The notes beneath the pieces were generated by a model that worked only from the letters and a program-made list of their open reading frames with translations, searched no databases and was not told the origin of the DNA. From positions 1,478-65,477 of the forward strand of contig MNCI01001300.1 in NCBI GenBank assembly GCA_015680685.1: DNA of 64,000 bases, given 5' to 3'. This DNA is from Gnetum montanum (lineage: Eukaryota; Streptophyta; Gnetopsida; Gnetales; Gnetaceae). This document shows, one piece after another, positions 23,943-35,709 of the stretch. The stretch's first letter is position 1, and each line of letters opens with the position of its first letter. Both the position numbers and the translations under genes were made by a program.

Positions 23943-24197
23943 ATGACCCTTGGGCTTCTCAAAAGTTCTCAAAGCATCTTCATTTGATTTGTAGACTTTG
24001 TTTTCATTTGTGCACTCATCTATTCCACTTAGTCTTCATTTTGACATCTCATCATGGATCTTGTTTCTAAAGTCTCATTTCTTAGTTTGAAGTTCTTTGC
24101 TAATTAATTTTCTAATGCCCCTGCAAGATCATAATTATACACATACATTTCACATCTTCCATTTTTTCTAACATTTTTACAAATCAAAAGGTTAACA

Positions 24198-24212
24198 ATA
24201 TTATCCTTTTTG
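24198..24212 (-). other. Polypurine tract of copia element
   Basis: On the minus strand AAAAAGGATAATAT directly precedes the LTR start TGTTAACC. It is the expected site for plus-strand priming. Confidence 0.55.
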
Positions 24213-24429
24213 ATGATGTCCAAAACTTACAAAAATGGATTAGTATGTTCCATAAAAACTAAAAACTGGGATAAATAATTAATAGTTAATCTCCCCTTCT
24301 TTTTGGACATAAAAAAAGGACTAGAAAAATTCTCATAAATATATGCAAGAAATTTTTTTTTGTTTTTATATTTAAGGTAAAAACTACCTGATATATCAAG
24401 TCCTATCCCCATGTCTTTACAAAGACTAG

Positions 24430-24900
24430 TGAGTCATCATTCATCGAGAGGCTTAGTGAAAGCATCTACAAGTTGATTTTCTATTCCAATGAATTGTAGC
24501 TTTACATGTCCAAGTTGAGTATGTTATCATATAAAATGGTGAAAATTTTGATGTGTTTAGTATGAGAATGTTGGATAGGATTCTTTGTCATGTTGATGGC
24601 ATTGCTGTTGTCACAATAGATTGGTGTAGAATGGGGTTTAATCCTGAAATCCTTAAGAGTTTCTCTCATCCATAAAATTTGTGCATAACGACTTCTATCT
24701 AAAATGTACTTGGCTTCAATTGTAGAGAGTGCGATTGATGCTTACTTTTCAGTTACCCAAGAGACAATTCTTTTTCCTAGGAAAGAGCAATTTCCAATAG
24801 TGCTTCAATGATCATCTAAATAACCTACACAATTTGCATCATAATACCCAACAAGATCAAGCAAGGAATCCTTTGGATACTAAAGTTCCCAATTAGTAGT
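24430..24900 (-). pseudogene. RNase H of copia element (degenerate)
   Basis: The minus strand reads YYDANCVGYLDD (about 24850-24810), then CSFLGKRIVSWVTEK, then ALSTIEAKYI (near 24725) in place of the usual STAEAEY, then IYCDNSNAINMTKNPI (near 24610) and HTKHIKI. This order and wording are those of Ty1/copia RNase H. It removes the RNA template during cDNA synthesis. Stops occur inside. It is the last pol domain before the polypurine tract, as in all copia elements. Confidence 0.85.
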
Positions 24901-24959
24901 ACCTTTTAGATAATGAAAAATACATTTAACAACCTCTAGATGAGATTCTTTGGAATTTG

Positions 24960-25800
24960 CTTTATATCTTGTACAAAGTCCTATACTTAATGCTATATCT
25001 GGCCTACTAGCAATTAAATAAAGTGGACTACCTATCATACCTTTATAGAGCTTGAGATCAATAGGCTTTCCTTAATCATCTCTTGTGAGCTTAAAATTTG
25101 TTGCTGTAGAAGTATTTTTTGCCTTTACTTTTGCCAAGTTGAATTTGAGTAGTATACCTTTGATGTACTTAGTTTGACAAATAAAAGTTCCATATTTTTT
25201 CTAATTAATTTGGAGTCCAAGAAAATTGTTAAGCTCTTCATCATGCTCATTTCAAACTCTAATTGCATGATATCTAAGAATTTCTTGAATAGAATGTCAT
25301 TAGTAGCTCTAAAAATAATGATATCAACATAAATTTAAACAATAAGTAAATCATTACCTTTAAGTTTTAGAAATAAAGTAAAATCAACCCTACCTCTTTC
25401 GAAGCCATTGAATATAAGGTATTGTGAGAGTCTTCATACCAAGCTCTAGGTGCTTGTTTAAGCCCATAGAGAGCCTTCTTGAGTCTAAAAACATGATCAG
25501 GATTAATGGGATCTACAAATCCTTTCAGTTTTTCAACATATGCCCCTTCTTTAATGTTCCCATTTAGAAATGCACTCTTCCAATCCATTTCATATAGCTT
25601 GATGTTCTTAATGCTTGCATAGGCTAGAAGAAGTCTAATAGATTCATGTCTTGTAACAAGGGCAAAATTCTCATCAAAATCAATTCCTTCTTGCTAATTA
25701 TATCTTGTCATAACTAGTCTTGCTTTATTTTTAATAATGTTGCATTTTCATCTATTCTATTTCTAAAAACTCATTTTGTGCCAATAATCGATTAATTGTT
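24960..25800 (-). pseudogene. Reverse transcriptase of copia element (degenerate)
   Basis: The most intact block, 25588-25430, reads MDWKSAFLNGNIKEGAYVEK and then RLKKALYGLKQAPRAWY, the signature of Ty1/copia RT (D.KTAFLNG and LYGLKQ.PR.W). The first catalytic Asp (MDWKSAF) is present. The downstream YVDD region near 25330 is disrupted by stops. Upstream (25790-25600) remnants of the EF.LVTRHE segment are visible. The enzyme is inactive. Confidence 0.9.
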
Positions 25801-26089
25801 GGGTTTAAGTGTCAATTTCTATATATTATTCCTAGTTAATTAATTTAGTTCATCTTGCATAACTAAAATCTATACTTCTTCTCCTTTTGCTTCTTTCAAA
25901 TTTTTGGATTCTAGTTGTGAGATATATGAAGCATAGGCACATATTTCCTTAGTTTGTCTCCTAGTACAAATCTCATCTTGTACTTGTCCAATGACATCAT
26001 TAAGAGAGTACAATCTACTAAGTCTAGGCATTTTAGGTTGTAGTGGAGATATCTCCTCATGTTCACTATCTATTTCTGAATTTTTATTA

Positions 26090-27010
26090 ATTTTAACCTA
26101 GGAGGTACTATACAAATTTTGAATAGGAACTACTTCATCATTAGGTTGTGGAGAAATACTGTCACTATCATCAATTTTAACGTTTATAATTTCTTCCACA
26201 ACATTAGTTCTCTTGTTGAATACTCTATATGCCCTATTGATAAAAGAGTATCCTAAGATAATGCCTTCATTGATTTTAGGATCAAATTTTCTCAAGGCAT
26301 CTTTATCATTAATAATATAACCTTTAGAACCAAAAACATGAAAATAACCAACCCAAGGTTTTCTACCAGTCTTCATAGGAAGTTTTAGTAGTAAATCTTC
26401 TTACTAGTACTCTATTGGAGACTTAACATGTAGTATTAACTACTTCAATCCAAAAATGGTAAGGAAGATTTTTGTCATTTAATATAGTTCTCCCCATTTC
26501 TTTCAAGATCTTGTTCTTCCTTTTGGATATACCATTTTGCTAAGAAGTCCTTGTAGTAGAAAATTAATGAAGAATGTCATTCATTTAACACTATTGTTCA
26601 AATTTAGCATTCTTGAATTCACCTCAATTGTTACTTTTGATGACTTTGACACCATATCCTTTTTCTTTCTATATCTGATTACAAATTCTTAGGAAATAAT
26701 CAAATACTGCATCCTTATTATATAAGAAGGAAACCCAAGTAAAACAAGATTAGTCATAAAAAATGGTTAGAAAATACCTTTTCTTTCTCAAAATGAGCAT
26801 TTGAGAATGATCAACAAAATCCATGTGAAGTAAATCTATGGAACAAGATATAGAAATGCAATTTTTTTTACCAAATCTTACCCTTGTTTTCTTTCCTTTT
26901 TGGCATGCTTCATAAATCCTCAAATCATTTCCTTTGTCACCAAGGTCTAAAGAATTTCTTTGTTTATGTGACCTAATTTTCTATGCCACATACGACCATA
27001 ATCTATATTA
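26090..27010 (-). pseudogene. Integrase of copia element (degenerate)
   Basis: On the minus strand a GAG-pre-integrase remnant (MWHRKLGH-like, with KQRNSLDLGDKGNDL near 26950) precedes RFGKKN, DLLHMDFVDHSQM (near 26845), FKNAKFEQ (near 26620) and FSTTRTSQQNG-like text near 26550. The region after the core at 26376-26170 reads WVGYFHVFGSKGYI, then FDPKINEGIILGYS and RAYRVFNKRT, the usual copia segment (F G..CYV..... KFD.K...GIFLGYS...KAYRVYN). Integrase joins cDNA to the host. Stops and frameshifts abolish function. Order integrase before RT confirms a copia and not a gypsy element. Confidence 0.88.
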
Positions 27011-27694
27011 CTAATCAAGCACTTGGATTCAAAGTTAGGATTATCTTCAAATAAAATGGTATAAACATTTGCCTTTCTAGTTCCTTCTATAATAATGTTT
27101 CCAAAAGTCAAATCTTTTATTTTGCAAGTTTCAAAATTTGAATCACAAAGTTGACTGATAGTAAGAAGATTATGCTTTATCCCTTTAACAAAGAAACTTT
27201 ATTTATTGTAGGCTAATCATTACATTTTCCTCTTATAGTACTAATACATGTTATAGGAGCTTCCATGTCATCTCCAAATATGATAGTTCCATAGTTTTAT
27301 TTTGAAAAGTGTATGAATTGGGATTTATCTCCCATCATATGTCTTGAATAACTGTAATCAATATATCATGTACTTGTTTTAATAGTAGAGAGAGCGATTT
27401 GAGCCATCATATTTTGTTCAGATTTCTTCTCCTTTTACTTTCAAACTTTCTTTTCCTAGAAGGCACCTTATCTAGGCTATTTTTAAAAAACAACCAAGTG
27501 TAATGTTTCATCCATAGATGGTAACAACCCTGAACATGTCTAGATTTTTCACAATAAAAGCAATTTAAGGTCCTAAATCTTCATGTATTACCAAACCTGG
27601 AAGGATACCTTTTTAAATAACCTAAATAATCCTTGATGTACACATCCTTTTTCTCTTGGTCTACTTTGAGCTTTTCCTTGGAAACATTCATATT

Positions 27695-28570
27695 TGATGA
27701 GTCATGAATTTGATGATAGCTATGATAATGCACCCACGATATCGCACCCGCAATACTGCATCCGCGATATCACATCTGCGGAATCATAGCTAACATGATA
27801 TCGCGCACGCGATATCACGGCCTGCCTCAATGTCTATAAATAAGAGGCAGCTTCCCCAGTTTTAGGCATCCAGTTTAGTTCTTTAGCGAAGCTCTGGCAG
27901 TTTTTCCCTTCCAGAGATAGAATAATTTGCCAGTGTCTACCTGCAGTGTGGTGATTGTAATTGTACAGAACCTTTATTCAAGTGTGACATACTTGGACAT
28001 GCACATGACCAGAAATAAGGATCGAGATTACTTCATCATTGCAGCATTCACTTAGTTTCATTATTTAATTGTTATTATTATTACTACTTTCCTAGTTAAT
28101 ACTCTCTCACCCTTAAACTCACGTTAGAACATGGAATCAGTACGACTTGATTACAAGCATTTAAGTGTGACTACTTGGCAACCCAGTAGCGTACCTAGGA
28201 TCTAAGCTTGGTAATCCTAGTGGTAGTCATGCATGAAGTCCAAGATGTGTACGGATAATCAAGGAACGGATGCTCATCGTGCTTAGGCTAGATTAGATTC
28301 TCTCTTACCCTTTCCTTCTAGCTTAGTTAATATTACTCTCTTTCTATTGCCTTCAGGAGTAGCATTAGATTAAAAGCACATCATACAACTCACCCTGGAC
28401 TAAACCATACGTGAAAAATATAATGCTAGTCTAGGTGGAAAGATAGCAAACTGTGACCTAAGGATAACTGTCTAGGTGCCACAACTAGTCCATCTGCGGA
28501 GTACAACCGAATCGCATGTGTAATGCTCGTATTCGTATGGTTGAGTGTAGTGGTACCTCGCCGCTCATCA
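27695..28570 (+). repeat. L-family solo LTR L2
   Basis: An 876-bp LTR starting TGATGAGTCATG and ending GCCGCTCATCA, flanked by perfect 5-bp target-site duplications ATATT (27690-27694 and 28571-28575). U3 holds four GATATC palindromes, followed by TATAAATA at 27835. It matches L3 (59183-60072) through R-U5, for example GTGATTGTAATTGTA, GTGACATACTTGGA, GGTGATCCTAGTGGTAG-type text and the 3' end CGTATGGTTGAGTGTAG. No internal region is present, so it is a solo LTR left by LTR-LTR recombination. Confidence 0.93.
27738..27842 (+). promoter_or_regulatory. GATATC palindrome cluster and TATA box of L2
   Basis: GATATC at 27738, 27766, 27797 and 27811, in contexts such as CACGATATCGCACC, CCGCGATATCAC and GCACGCGATATCACGG, then TATAAATA at 27835-27842. 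The cluster is CpG-dense in otherwise CpG-poor sequence. A role as enhancer or factor binding site is inference. Confidence 0.7.
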
Positions 28571-29190
28571 ATATTAATTTGCTCAATAACATTAGTTAGC
28601 CTTTTAATCTCAACCATTAGATCTAATTTTTCTTTCTTAAGACATGAACATTATAAATTAACAGTTGCAATCTTTGTCTCCCTGTTATGTAAGCTTCCCT
28701 TCATTTTAAATCATATATTTTGAAAGAAAATAACTTCATTACAAAGAAACTCATACCTTTCTTCTAAGGAGATTTCATCTTCTTCATCTCCATGATGACA
28801 TATGTGATCCTCAATAGATTCTTGATTTTTCAAGACAAGACATAAGTGATGAGTAGCTTTGGATGCATCCTTTGGACTTCTTTTCCTATCTAAGTGGCTA
28901 TAGATGTTGTTAGTCCTTGTTCATTTTCTTTAATTTTCTTCATGTAACCTAAAGTTACAATCTCTTTTGAAGGTCATATGGCCTCTTCCATTGCATATCC
29001 AACTAAATGTAGAAGAGGAAATATAATGTTTACCCTTACTTATGTAGAAGAGTAGTTGAATGTAGCTTTTTAAGATAAATTTGATGAAGCATATCATTCT
29101 AGTTCTCCAATAGAATCTGATAGTTGCTAGTGATATGATATTAGTTGCCCCTTCCATGTTCATGTTAAATTATCCATGTGAGATTACCAA

Positions 29191-29202
29191 GCTCCAATAC
29201 CA
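29191..29202 (-). other. Primer binding site of copia element
   Basis: On the minus strand TGGTATTGGAGC, two changes from TGGTATCAGAGC, the initiator methionine tRNA complement. A two-base spacer separates it from the LTR end at 29205. Confidence 0.85.
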
Positions 29203-29204
29203 CT

Positions 29205-30303
29205 TGAGGATCAATAACCTAAAAGGAGGGTTGAATAAGTTCCCCAATTTAAAATGCTATAACCACCAAAACACACACAAATTTTACATGATTTCCCAAC
29301 TTGGGTACACTCACACTCAAAGTTTAAAATCTATGCACATCTCCTGACTTTGTTTATTCAAAAAGTAGTTTTAGGGAATCACCCCCTATACAAGCTTTGA
29401 GCTCTACTCCAAAGTGTTTTGTCATCACAGAACCACTCAATCTCACAAGGTCCTAACAAGCTCAAAATGTGATCTAGAGGAGCCCACAACCTCTACAAAA
29501 TCGAGCTCCACACCAGAGTGTTTTGTCATTATAAAACCACTCAAACTCGTAGGATCTCAACAAGCTCAAAAAAGATGTCTTCTTGTAAGAAGTACATCAA
29601 CCTCGCAAGGAAAGAACAAAGAAAGAAAAAGGAATAAGAAAAGAGCGTAACTTGATTTACAAATTCTTGCACTTGAAGCATAATACAATCAATACAAGCA
29701 AATGATGATACAATGAAAAGATAATACAAATTTCTTAGAGTAGCCAAGATGAATCTTTCAATGAAGAGTGCTTGCAAAATTCCCAAGAATTTCACTTTAC
29801 TTATAGCCTCAAAGTTTCCAAAAAATCCTCAAAACTCCTACAACAACTATCAAATGGCTACTGTAGACATCTTCTTCAAAATTTAAACGTCTATCTAAGA
29901 ATGCCCTCAATGTAAGAGAGACATCTACATAGGTGAGTAAACAACTAGTGTGACACATCTTCCTAAAGACGTCTACTATGTAAGATAGATGTCTACTATT
30001 TCTAAGAGACATACTTTCTAGATACACTTTGAGATATGAAGCATTTTTATGACTCTTGGGCTTCATGATAGTCCTCAGAACGTCTTCATTTGATCTATAG
30101 ACTTTGTTTCCATCCATGCTCTCATCTAGTCTACTTAGTCTTCATTTTGACACATGATCATGGATCTCATTTCTGAAGTCTCATTTCTTAGTTTGAAGTT
30201 CTTTGATGATTAATTTTCTAATGCCCCTACAAGATCATAATCACACACATACATTCCACATTCTCCATTTTCTCTAAGGTTTTCACATACCAAAAGGTCA
30301 ACA
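29205..30303 (-). repeat. 5' LTR of copia element
   Basis: 1099 bp, starting TGAGGATCAAT and ending GGTCAACA on the plus strand. It pairs with the left LTR at 21914-24197. It preserves the empty site for L1 (GAAGCATTTTTATGAC followed directly by TCTTGGGCTTC). Short open frames inside on both strands are not genes. Confidence 0.92.
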
Positions 30304-30308
30304 CAACT
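30304..30308. other. Target-site duplication, copia element (right)
   Basis: CAACT, four of five bases matching AAACT at 21909-21913. Confidence 0.55.
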
Positions 30309-31640
30309 GCTAATCAACCAGCACATAAGAAGGTGTCCATCAAGTTTGGCAAGATGCATCAATCTATTACAAGTATGTATGTATGCATTACATTTTTTTT
30401 ATTTTTTTATTTTTTTATTTATATGGTTGTTAATGAAAATATTTACTAACTAGTTCTATGTTTTTGCCTTTTCCATCATTGTAGGAAGACAAGAAGGATT
30501 CGCAGCCTAAGCCTCTACGGAAGCATAGCAAAAACGCTAAGAAGAAAAGGAGCAAAGATGATAAGAGAAGGAAGAAAGAGTATCCAATGAAGCATTGGAT
30601 GTCATGGATGCTATATTTGAGGACTCACCTCTAGGAGAAAAATCTCCTATGAATACTCATAGAGAAAAAAAAAAGAAAAATCTTGTTTTTTTTTTTTTTT
30701 TTGCAAACTATGTTGATGGTTATACTTTTTGTAGTACCTAAGCCTCTTCTGGAAACATCTATATCTACATTCTGCATGAACCCTTCAACTAAGGTTCTAG
30801 GTAAGGCAAAATTCATGATGGAAGATTTGGTTGATCAATTACAATAGATAGGCCCCAATGTTGGTAAGATGAGTTTGCAAATTTTGTGTTGCATTTTTTA
30901 TTTTAAATTTTTAGGTTTTATATTTTTTTTTTTTATGTATACATGATTTTAGAAGTTAAAATATTTTATTTTATTTTTGTTATGTCTTGGTTATTACATT
31001 GTCCAAGGTTAGATGGGATCTTATGCATGATGTTGAGCTCAATGAGATCCCTACACTATCACTAGAAGTGGAGAATGTTTCATGGAGGTTATATGAGGGA
31101 GTTACTTAGTGTGCTATCTTGTGTGCCAAAACATCTTGGAAGTGCCAACATAACAATGAATTCCTATGGAAGAAGGTTGTGGCCTTGGAAAAGCATGTTA
31201 AACAGTTGTCAAATGAGAACAAGAGCCTTAGGGATCATAAAGAGTTTATAGAGGCCCATGTGGCTAATAGAGGTTCCTTGCATACTAAGAAAATTGAGTG
31301 GCCATGCTACCGGAGTGCAAACCAGAGCAAGGTTACTCTAGCTAGAAGCAATGTGGAAAAGGACATGAAAATGGATCTACTAGTTTATAAGACTAGAGAC
31401 TAGAGGGATTATTGTGTTTGGGTACTTGAGTGGGGTAGGAAACAAAAGGACCACAAGTGGTGGCACAAAGGAAATAAGGAAATTTACCTAAAATGGCTAA
31501 GACTGCTACTCTCTCCTAAGAGCCTCTTGAGTGGATAGACATAAAGAGGAGAAAGATCCTAGCAAAGGTAGATCTGGAAGATATTAACAAGGCAAACATG
31601 AGTGAAGAGAAAATTCTTCATAGGCTAGAGACTAGTCTTC
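30309..31640 (+). pseudogene. Gag-like remnant of element Q, part 2
   Basis: The plus strand resumes coding-like text right after the copia element: KKVSIKFGKMHQSIT near 30330, a very basic stretch near 30480-30590 (KPLRKHSKNAKKKRSKDDK), then after T-rich non-coding breaks (which could be introns or insertions) VELNEIPTLSLEVENVSW near 31030. A heptad-rich segment at 31119-31403 follows, with KVVALEKHVKQLSNENKSL, a probable coiled coil. The last block at 31598 reads MSEEKILHRLETSLHNFSLE. The family is not recognised. Coiled coil plus basic region fits a structural gag-type protein. It is interrupted by stops. Confidence 0.4.
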
Positions 31641-32480
31641 ATAACTTTTCCCTAGAAGATATTACTCCAAAATCTCTAGAGATTTATTTTGAAGTTTTAA
31701 AGTTTTTATGTTATATTTTATGTTTACTATTTTTAGTTTACATGGTTTTAGAGTTATGTCCTAGCTATGATGGTAATGATGTTGGCGATGATGTAGGCAA
31801 TGATCCTTCTCCTCCTCCAACTTACTTTTGGCTATTGTTAGTCATGCTACATTTTTGTTGTCTTGGTTATAGCATTGTAATTATTTATTTTTGGATATCA
31901 TAGCCTTTAGAGACTATGTACCATTTTTGTTATTGATTGTTACATAGTGCAACCATGGCTATGGGCCATTATTGGTACTATTTTCTCATTATCGTTATTT
32001 TTTCACACAATGTGACTATAGCTATTCATATGGACATTTTGGTTATAAAAATATTTCAAATATTTTTAGTTTATTAAGTTTATATTTTCTTTCATGAAAG
32101 TTCTATGCATTAGAACAATAAGGTTATAAAAGAGAGTTTTGTAGTAAGACGGTAAAGGTGTAAGGTAAAGCATAACATGTTATAAGTGACATAAGAAAAG
32201 GGAAACTATGACGTTACCATTTTTAGGCCTAGTAGGCCATTAGTTTAAGGCCTTGGTAGGTCATTTTTTTGGTTTTACATTTTAAAAAATTTTATGCATT
32301 TTTATGGTTTTTTATTTTTTATGACATTTTGTAATTTTAAGGAAAAAAAATGGGAAAAAGCATAAACCGTATATGTGGCAAAGTAGTAAATAAGACATAA
32401 TGAGACTAGAAAATTTGTAAAGAAATGCAAATCAAAGTTGAAAACTAGACTATAAAGTAAAAGGTTGTATGTCATAGTAC
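31641..32480. other. T-rich non-coding sequence, tail of Q
   Basis: No recognised feature. Hydrophobic open frames arise from T-rich composition. The Q-Y boundary should lie near 32480, where the minus strand begins to read as Y. No clear LTR or target duplication was found for Q. Confidence 0.35.
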
Positions 32481-32697
32481 ATTGTTGAATGATTAGAAGG
32501 TGTGCTCCATCATGCAATTGTTTCCAAATCTTCAAAAGATTAGGGAATGTGTAAGGCCTTTGTTGCATACTCTCATACTCCTCGTTCTCCTCGCTAATAA
32601 CATTGAATAGAAGCTCTCCCCATGGTTCATTCACAACCTGATTATTTTTGGTCTTCACTTGATTTACATTGATATGCCTCTTAACTTCATCTTTGAT
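32480..32697 (-). pseudogene. Element Y, segment downstream of protease (left of G)
   Basis: The minus strand is open here with codon-like composition: acidic and polar text such as KDEVKRHINVNQVKTKN, NVISEENEEYESMQQ and FPNLLKIWKQLHDGAHLL. The frame joins without interruption to the Y protease region at 45387 once G and one copy of its target duplication are removed. It belongs to the PR-RT linker of Y. Confidence 0.7.
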
Positions 32698-32702
32698 AGT
32701 AG

Positions 32703-35590
32703 TGTTGTCACATTATACCATTCTATGGAGCCGCAATTCAAGAGAATAAAGATAAATAAAGTGTTATTTGTGCATAAAGTTATATTTGTAAGATGTGATA
32801 AAGTCAAATATAAGTGAATAATGCCTACATCATGAATACTTAACTATGATACTGATAAAACCAAAGTAAAAAAGAGCATTGAGGAAGAAATGGTTGACAC
32901 TGGTGTGATGATAGAAATCTAAGAATACTTCCTCCTAATGAAGAAAAATAATTTATATGGTAAAATGCATATAATTTATGGGTGTATTGTTTCAAAGGTT
33001 AATAGTGAAATTAGCGACTTGTAGCATTTACATCCTTGCAATTTGAGTAACTGAAAGTTTTGAGATTAACTAGGGCATACACTAATATAGTTTTTGTTTG
33101 TTTTTAATTCAATAATTAAACCAGGACATTGCTAAAAGTATTGTTCGTGCCAATAAGCAAAATAATGTATAGTAGAGATGAGATAAAGATTAACCACATA
33201 GATTACAACATTAAAATCTCTAGAAGAAATAGAGGAGAAGTTTCAAAAATGTCCATTAGTATTTTCATACAAGATTAAATGAATTGAGTTAAAAATTAAA
33301 TTCTTTTAGAAATAAATTCTCATAAAAAATAGGCAACCCTACAGTGCATTCAAAATTCCTAGTAATATTATGTCAACAAATAATAAAACCTTGATGGCAT
33401 TATGTCAAAAAATAATAAAACCTTGATGGCATCATCATGGAGGTGGTGCCTCACAAGCACATCTCATTCAACACACAATGGCGTAGAGAACGTCTTAAGT
33501 GGCAAACGCAACACCACGATCCATCGAAATAATGGCCATCTCTGATGCCATGGTTACCACACCAGCCATTGGCATCCTTCTTCTCCCACACAGCACATGC
33601 AACATTAGAGAAAGAAATTCTCACAAAACGACAAGGCCTAAGCCATGGTTTTTTCCTTTGATTCTACGACGACTATAACCAAAACAATGACTAAGTCAAG
33701 TCTAGAGACATTCATCAAAAATGATGAGCAACAAAGGGTACACGCATGTAGACTGGGCAATCGGTGGCAAGATGTGTGCAAACAGCAAGTGCAACAAGTC
33801 TATGAATGGCCACATGTGGCAATTTGATAAAATAGTGGCTCTATCAATGACACCAAAATGGAAACTACATGACCTTGCCATCACCACTCTTTCTTATGAC
33901 AACAAAAGAAGACTTCATGGCATCTAGCAATAGTAGTGATAAGCCAAAACTAAAGATACAACAGGATGTGGTGTGAGTTGGAAAGGATTCTAATAATATT
34001 CATAGGAATACATCAGCAGTTTGGATTTTAAAAATATATGTACCATCCAATTTTTGGTATATAACATGGCTACAACATCCTTAATTTTGATAAAATTATT
34101 AAACTTGTTATTTTACTTTAACATTCACTTTTTAAAAGGGGATATTTTAAAGAGGTTTATGGGACATTTGTATAATATACTATAGAAAAAGGACATTTGG
34201 CTATATTCCTATGGATGTTGTAACTTCCTATGTTACTTACAATTAAAAACTCCATGATATTTTAGCTTTCCATTATTAAGAAGACACTTGCTAACCATGG
34301 CATATATTTCTCAAATTTATCATAACTTCTATGGAACATATAACTTCCTAGGGTGGTTATCAATTAATCCCTTAGATGTTTGTAACCCACCTCAATCTCT
34401 CATGATAATTGTAACTACCTTGAAGCTATTATAAATAGAGCTTCAAGGTCAAAATGCAAAAGAGACGAGAGAAAAAACCAGAAAGATTTGAAAAAAGACA
34501 TTTGAAGATTACTTATAAGATGGCTTGCTAAAGACATCAATTCAACCACTTTATTTCAATCCTATGAGTTCATTTCTTCTTGTTTTGTTTTAGTTACTTA
34601 GCTAATGGTCGAGGTAGTATCATGCTTGACATTTAACCTTGGGATTTATCCTAGATTGCTTTTATAGCTTTGTTTTTGTGCAATATTATACTTCCATTAG
34701 ATTAGCCATAGAAGAGCTTATGTTGTTGAAAGCCTGGAAAGAAATTTAATAAAAATGTCTTAACAAAATTGCCTATTTTAAGCATAGAGAATCTAGGAAA
34801 ATCTTTGGTATTTTGATGAAACTAGAATAGCTTCTTTATCTTTAAAGTGTATTGCCTTGGTATTTCAATCAAGAAATTATCAAATTTTTTGAAACTTTGT
34901 TGAATGCAATTACTATGACAACTATTAACTAGCCAAAATAGAGACTCATCCTTTGTAGTTTATGTAGCAATTTTTTGTAGTATAATAAGATTGTCTTTTT
35001 TGAAATTGCTTATTGAGCTTAGAATGTTTTGACAATTCATAGTTATTGAATTAGGAATAGCTTTATTATGAAGTGTTTCCACATGTTAATTTATCTTGCT
35101 TAAATATTTGAGATTTCACCTAATTTTTCTTTCTTTTGTTTTTCTCTCTAAGTCCATTTAATCTTGCTTTATTTCTAGTTTCCTTGTGAAACTTTCTTTT
35201 TGGCGGAAATTAGGAGTAGATTGGTAGAATTTTGATCAAATTTGTTTGTAAAATTTTATTTGTTACAAGTAGGTATTACAGGAACCATATACACTAAGTG
35301 ATTGAACAAAATAGGAATCTTCAACAAATCATAGTATTTGACAAAGTTAGTTGAATCTTTTTTATAATAGTCAATTACAATTTTATACACAACCCAACCA
35401 TTTCAATATTCACAACAACAAACACATACTCATAACTACTAAGTCTATTTGAAGGTATCTGGGCCTTGGTGTTGCCAAAGACTAGCAAGCACCTAAACCC
35501 TCTTTGAAGAACACCTTTGATCCCATGACCCGGAAGGTCATGAGACCATGAGGCACACTAAATGTTGGTGGTTCCAAATGATCACCAACA
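32703..35590 (+). repeat. 5' LTR of gypsy element G
   Basis: 2888 bp, starting TGTTGTCACATTATACC and ending TCACCAACA, with short inverted termini TGTTG...CAACA. It pairs with 42493-45386, about 90% identical by eye. Target-site duplications AGTAG lie at 32698-32702 and 45387-45391, perfect. TATAAATA is at 34430-34437. A 38-bp tandem duplication near 33366-33440 is present only in this copy. Confidence 0.93.
34430..34437 (+). promoter_or_regulatory. TATA box of element G
   Basis: TATAAATA in the context GCTATTATAAATAGAGC. It is conserved in the right LTR at 44228-44235 and in the minus-strand G-like LTR at 16079-16086. TTGTAAC words precede it (34218, 34382, 34409). Confidence 0.75.
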
Positions 35591-35597
35591 ATTCTTT

Positions 35598-35614
35598 TGG
35601 TGCTAGAAGGAGGG
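35598..35614 (+). other. Primer binding site of element G
   Basis: TGGTGCTAGAAGGAGGG, seven bases after the LTR end. The same class of site is found in Y and V. It resembles the TGGCGCTAGAAGGAGGG site of plant Tat-type elements. Confidence 0.8.
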
Positions 35615-35709
35615 ATGAAAATTTGTCCTCTAAGTTCATAAACCTAATAGTCCTAGCACACCAATAATTATTTTTTTCTAGAAGGGTTTAAGAAATTCGG
35701 TATTATTTT

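Larger units (their letters stand above)
21914..24197 (-). repeat. 3' LTR of copia element (interrupted)
   Basis: Starts TGAGAATTTAG and ends GGTTAACA, matching the right LTR (29205-30303, TGAGGATCAAT...GGTCAACA). Without the insertion at 22767-23942 and one TSD copy it would be about 1103 bp, against 1099 bp for its partner. Landmarks shared by both copies include TAAGTTCC, CCACTCAATC, GATATGAAGCATTTTTATGAC and CTAATGCCCCT. By eye they are about 85% identical. Confidence 0.9.
27011..29190 (-). pseudogene. gag and protease region of copia element, split by L2
   Basis: Between the primer site and the integrase the minus strand carries weak coding traces: a Cys/His string CFYCEKSRHVQGCYH near 27550, resembling the gag zinc knuckle (C-X2-C-X4-H-X4-C), Lys/Arg-rich text after it, and a Cys-rich piece near 28990 (SSSTFSWICNGRGH). 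Solo LTR L2 (27695-28570) is inserted in the middle. I cannot place the protease active site with confidence. The assignment follows from position between PBS and integrase. Confidence 0.6.

Noticed and set aside
22872-23946. Open frames of more than 300 codons on both strands
   Set aside because: They consist almost entirely of N from the assembly gap at 22969-23876.
29205-30303. Small open frames on both strands as genes
   Set aside because: They lie wholly inside the copia LTR and are not conserved in the partner LTR.
33645-33927. Overlapping small plus- and minus-strand genes in the G LTR
   Set aside because: They are inside the U3 of the LTR and are not preserved at the same place in the right LTR.
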